14,176 nt of DNA from Anaerolineales bacterium UBA6128 (GTDB lineage Bacteria > Chloroflexota > Anaerolineae > UBA1429): contig DIVQ01000046.1 in NCBI GenBank assembly GCA_002423325.1, positions 1 through 14,176 of the forward strand, written 5' to 3'. The translations under genes and the position numbers were made by a program. Every line of letters starts with the position of its first letter. Position 1 is the stretch's first letter. Below, piece after piece: positions 12,061 through 14,176 of this stretch. The notes beneath the pieces are model-generated. The model saw nothing but the letters and a program-made list of their open reading frames with translations. It had not been told where the DNA came from and searched no databases.

Positions 12061-13899
12061 ATGAGAAGAACGCTCGTTGTACTCGCTCTCTTGCTCGCAC
12101 TGGGCAGCGCGGCACCTGTGGTTGCGCAAGAGGCCAGCTTGCAGTACCTGTCCCCCGGGCCCGGCGCCACGTTTGTGTCGGCAGGCACCACCCTTGCGCT
12201 GCGCCTCGGCCAGCCGCTGAGTCTGCGCGGCGACGAGGCCCGCCTCTTTTCCGTCCAGGGACAGCTTTCTGGCCCACACAGCGGCAGTGTGATCCTGGCC
12301 GACGACCAGCAGACGCTTATCTTTGTCCCGGACGCGCCTTTTGCTGCCGGTGAGAAGGTGAGCGTCGCCATCGCCGCCGGCCTGACGACCACCACCGGCC
12401 AGGTCTACGACGGCACGCGCTTCAGCTTTACGGTTTCGCCGCGAATCGCCAGGGAGAGCGCCCCTGCCGTACCCGACTATCTCCTCGCAGCCCAGGGGCC
12501 CCAGCCGCTTGAGGCGGCCCCAGCTCAGACGACCTACCAGCCCTGGGACGAGGCGGCGCTGCCGAACGACATCCCGGCCTACGAGGTGACTGCTCCGGCC
12601 AATGGCACCGCGCCCGGCTATGTGTTCACCGACATTGGCGCCTTTTTCGGGGGCAAGTACTTTCTCACCATCCTCGACAATACCGGCGAGCCGGTCTACT
12701 ACCAGCGCATGGCCGGCTTTGCCATCGATTTCAAGCGCCAGCCCAACGGCCAACTGAGCTACTGTGAGGCGGGCAAGTACTATTGCATGGACGACAGCTA
12801 CACCGTGGTCGACATGTGGCAGCCCGGCAATGGCTACACCTGGGCCGATAACCACGATCTGCAGATCCTGCCCAATGGCAACGCCCTGTTGATGATCTAT
12901 GACCCTCAGCCAGTGGACATGAGCGCACTCGTGGAGGGCGGCCGCGCCGACGCGATCGTTGAGCAGCTCGTCGTCCAGGAGATCGACGCCAGCAAGAACG
13001 TGGTCTTTGAGTGGCGCAGTTTCGATCACATCCCCATCACCGACAGCTATGTCAGCCTGACAACCCAACGCATCGACTATATTCACGGCAACGCGGTCGA
13101 GCTGGACGACGATGGCAATCTGCTGATCTCCAGTCGCAATACTTGCGAGATCACCAAGATCAACCGCAGCACAGGCGACGTGATCTGGCGTCTGGGCGGC
13201 AAGCAGAACGATTTCACCTTTATCAATGACCCGGAGCCCTGGTTCCACTTTCAGCACGATATCCGTCGATTGGACAACGGCAACATCAGCATCTTTGACA
13301 ACCATGCCAATCTCACGCCAGCTTGGTCGCGCGCAGTAGAGTACTCGCTTGACGAGCAAGCGATGACGGCCACGCGCGTGTGGGAGTACTATCACCCCGA
13401 CAAGATCGCATCTAACTTTATGGGGAACGCCCAACGCCTGCCCAATGGCAACACTCTGATCGGTTGGGGCAACGCGGGCCTGCTGACCGAGGTCAAGCCC
13501 GACGGCGAAAAGGCCTTCGAGATCGACATGCTGGGCTGGACGATGTCTTACCGCTCCTTCCGCTTTGAGTGGGAGGGACACCCCGCCAGTTTGCCCACAC
13601 TCTCGTTGCAGAAGGGCGCAGCGGGGATTACCCTCTCGATGAGTTGGAACGGCGCCACCGAGATCGCTTCGTACCGCGTCTACGGCGGCAATGCCCCCGA
13701 GCCCTCCACCCTGCTGACCACGGTGCCCAGGGCGGGCTTTGAGACCGAGGTCGATCTGACCGGCGCCGACGCGGGCTATCGCTACTACCGCGTCATGCCA
13801 GTGGACAAAGAGGGACACGAAACGCGTTACTCCAACGAAGCCACCACCTTTGACTATGTCCTGATCCCCCTGGTGACGTCACAGGTGCCAGCCAACTGA
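12061..13899 (+). CDS. Secreted arylsulfotransferase (ASST)-like protein with Ig-like and FN3-like domains
   Basis: A 612-residue exported protein. Residues 1-22 form a signal peptide (MRRTLVVLALLLALG, cut near VAQ). About 30-126 is an Ig-like (Big_5-type) domain ending FSFTVSP. About 175-505 is the beta-propeller of the Arylsulfotran_2/ASST group, with recurring blade motifs LPNGNALLM (270-278), DDDGNLLISS (349-358), LDNGNISIF (404-412) and LPNGNTLIGW (460-469). Candidate active-site His are 265 (NHDLQ), 342 (IHGN) and 399 (FQHDIRRL); PAPS-independent ASSTs use a catalytic His to pass sulfate between phenols. About 515-600 is an FN3-like domain with no evident anchor after it. The ATG at 12061 has GGAGG at 12051-12055. 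Sulfate transfer is inferred; these propellers also act as binding proteins. Divergent from the DUF2298 gene. Confidence 0.85.
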   Translation: MRRTLVVLALLLALGSAAPVVAQEASLQYLSPGPGATFVSAGTTLALRLGQPLSLRGDEARLFSVQGQLSGPHSGSVILADDQQTLIFVPDAPFAAGEKVSVAIAAGLTTTTGQVYDGTRFSFTVSPRIARESAPAVPDYLLAAQGPQPLEAAPAQTTYQPWDEAALPNDIPAYEVTAPANGTAPGYVFTDIGAFFGGKYFLTILDNTGEPVYYQRMAGFAIDFKRQPNGQLSYCEAGKYYCMDDSYTVVDMWQPGNGYTWADNHDLQILPNGNALLMIYDPQPVDMSALVEGGRADAIVEQLVVQEIDASKNVVFEWRSFDHIPITDSYVSLTTQRIDYIHGNAVELDDDGNLLISSRNTCEITKINRSTGDVIWRLGGKQNDFTFINDPEPWFHFQHDIRRLDNGNISIFDNHANLTPAWSRAVEYSLDEQAMTATRVWEYYHPDKIASNFMGNAQRLPNGNTLIGWGNAGLLTEVKPDGEKAFEIDMLGWTMSYRSFRFEWEGHPASLPTLSLQKGAAGITLSMSWNGATEIASYRVYGGNAPEPSTLLTTVPRAGFETEVDLTGADAGYRYYRVMPVDKEGHETRYSNEATTFDYVLIPLVTSQVPAN

Positions 13900-13927
13900 C
13901 TGAAACAGGGCCAACCGCCAGCAAGCA

Positions 13928-13957
13928 AAGAGCCCGGTCCTCATCGACCGGGCTCTT
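13928..13957. terminator. Convergent terminator between the arylsulfotransferase-like gene and eno
   Basis: A perfect 11-bp stem, aagagcccggt (13928-13938) with accgggctctt (13947-13957), has an 8-nt loop. It sits between two convergent stop codons (13899 and 13985). The T tracts are short on both sides, so it may act in both directions with moderate strength. Confidence 0.7.
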
Positions 13958-13984
13958 GCCATGCGGAACAGGGCCGTTCTGCGC

Positions 13985-14176
13985 TTAGCGCTTGACGCGG
14001 AAGGCCTTCATCCCAGGATAGACCGCTGCATCGCCCAGTTCTTCCTCGATGCGCAGCAAACGGTTGTATTTGGCCACACGCTCACTGCGGCAGGGGGCAC
14101 CGGTCTTGATCTGACCGGTGTTGAACGCCACCACGATGTCCGCGATCGTGCTGTCCTCGGTCTCGCCCGAGCGGTG
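13985..14176 (-). CDS. eno: Enolase, C-terminal 63 residues (cut by window end)
   Basis: Partial gene entering from the right edge. The visible 63 residues are the enolase C-terminus: HRSGETEDSTIADIVVAF (from the conserved S-H-R-S-G-E substrate-binding loop), GQIKTGAPCRSERVAKYNRL and LLRIEEELGDAAVYPG, ending in FRVKR. Enolase converts 2-phosphoglycerate to phosphoenolpyruvate in glycolysis. The His and Arg of the loop are present; the catalytic Lys residues and metal ligands lie outside the window. The stop (TAA) is at 13985-13987. It is convergent with the arylsulfotransferase-like gene and separated from it by a hairpin. Confidence 0.97.
   Translation of the reverse strand, partial: HRSGETEDSTIADIVVAFNTGQIKTGAPCRSERVAKYNRLLRIEEELGDAAVYPGMKAFRVKR

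Noticed and set aside
11875..13818. A 647-codon open frame on the minus strand opposite the arylsulfotransferase-like gene
   Set aside because: Its sequence has no recognisable motifs, and the opposite strand has a signal peptide, ribosome binding site, promoter and repeated propeller motifs.
1..14176. A defence island, phage module or coordinated new multi-gene system
   Set aside because: No defence, toxin-antitoxin, integrase or transposase genes were recognised. The GxxExP protein alone is not evidence of a defence system, and the seam near 3900 argues against linking left and right genes into one system.

Overview
The window looks like two different bacteria joined at about position 3900. 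Positions 1-3900 read like a Planctomycetota (Pirellulales-type) genome: a small secreted Val/Pro/Met-rich protein, long intergenic stretches full of palindromic repeats, a secreted GH172/DUF2961 protein with a type II secretion GspG-like C-terminal domain, and a GxxExP (PDDEXK_3) gene between copies of a cttcgcg-rich repeat. From about 3915 to the end the content is Chloroflexota-like (Anaerolineae-type): GC-rich with many gcgc runs, a YYYxG (DUF2298) membrane protein and clear sigma-70 promoters. The taxon assignments are inferences from families and base usage. The change falls within about 20 bp of a repeat copy, so either a misjoined contig or a real transfer boundary is possible.

Layout. 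409-717 (+) small secreted protein, then a terminator. 718-1368 has no gene but holds a short palindrome, an 18-bp inverted repeat pair and a tandem array of 30-bp palindromic units. 1369-3354 (+) GH172-like/GspG fusion. 3403-3831 (-) GxxExP protein between 18-bp direct repeats. 3915-5660 (-) prolyl-tRNA synthetase. About 5698-6095 is a roughly 0.4-kb island carrying only the 3' ends of two convergent genes: a uroporphyrinogen-decarboxylase-family fragment (+) and a DUF1475-like membrane segment (-). The latter is fused in frame to a C-terminally truncated DegV protein (5891-6721, -). 6881-7786 (-) methyltransferase with a zinc ribbon; 7971-9068 (+) intact URO-D-family protein, divergent from it; 9165-9446 (+) ribosomal protein S20 with a TTG start and a strong terminator; 9521-11878 (-) YYYxG/DUF2298 membrane protein; 12061-13899 (+) secreted arylsulfotransferase-like protein, divergent from it; a convergent terminator; 13985-14176 (-) the C-terminus of enolase.

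The right part mixes housekeeping genes (proS, rpsT, eno) with envelope and one-carbon-type accessory genes, mostly as single transcription units with recognisable promoters in the gaps. No CRISPR array, phage module or transposase was seen. The best leads are the DegV/DUF1475 chimera with its adjacent URO-D remnant, the GxxExP gene with its repeats, the GH172-GspG fusion, and the taxonomic seam. The first and last of these could be assembly artefacts and should be tested as such.
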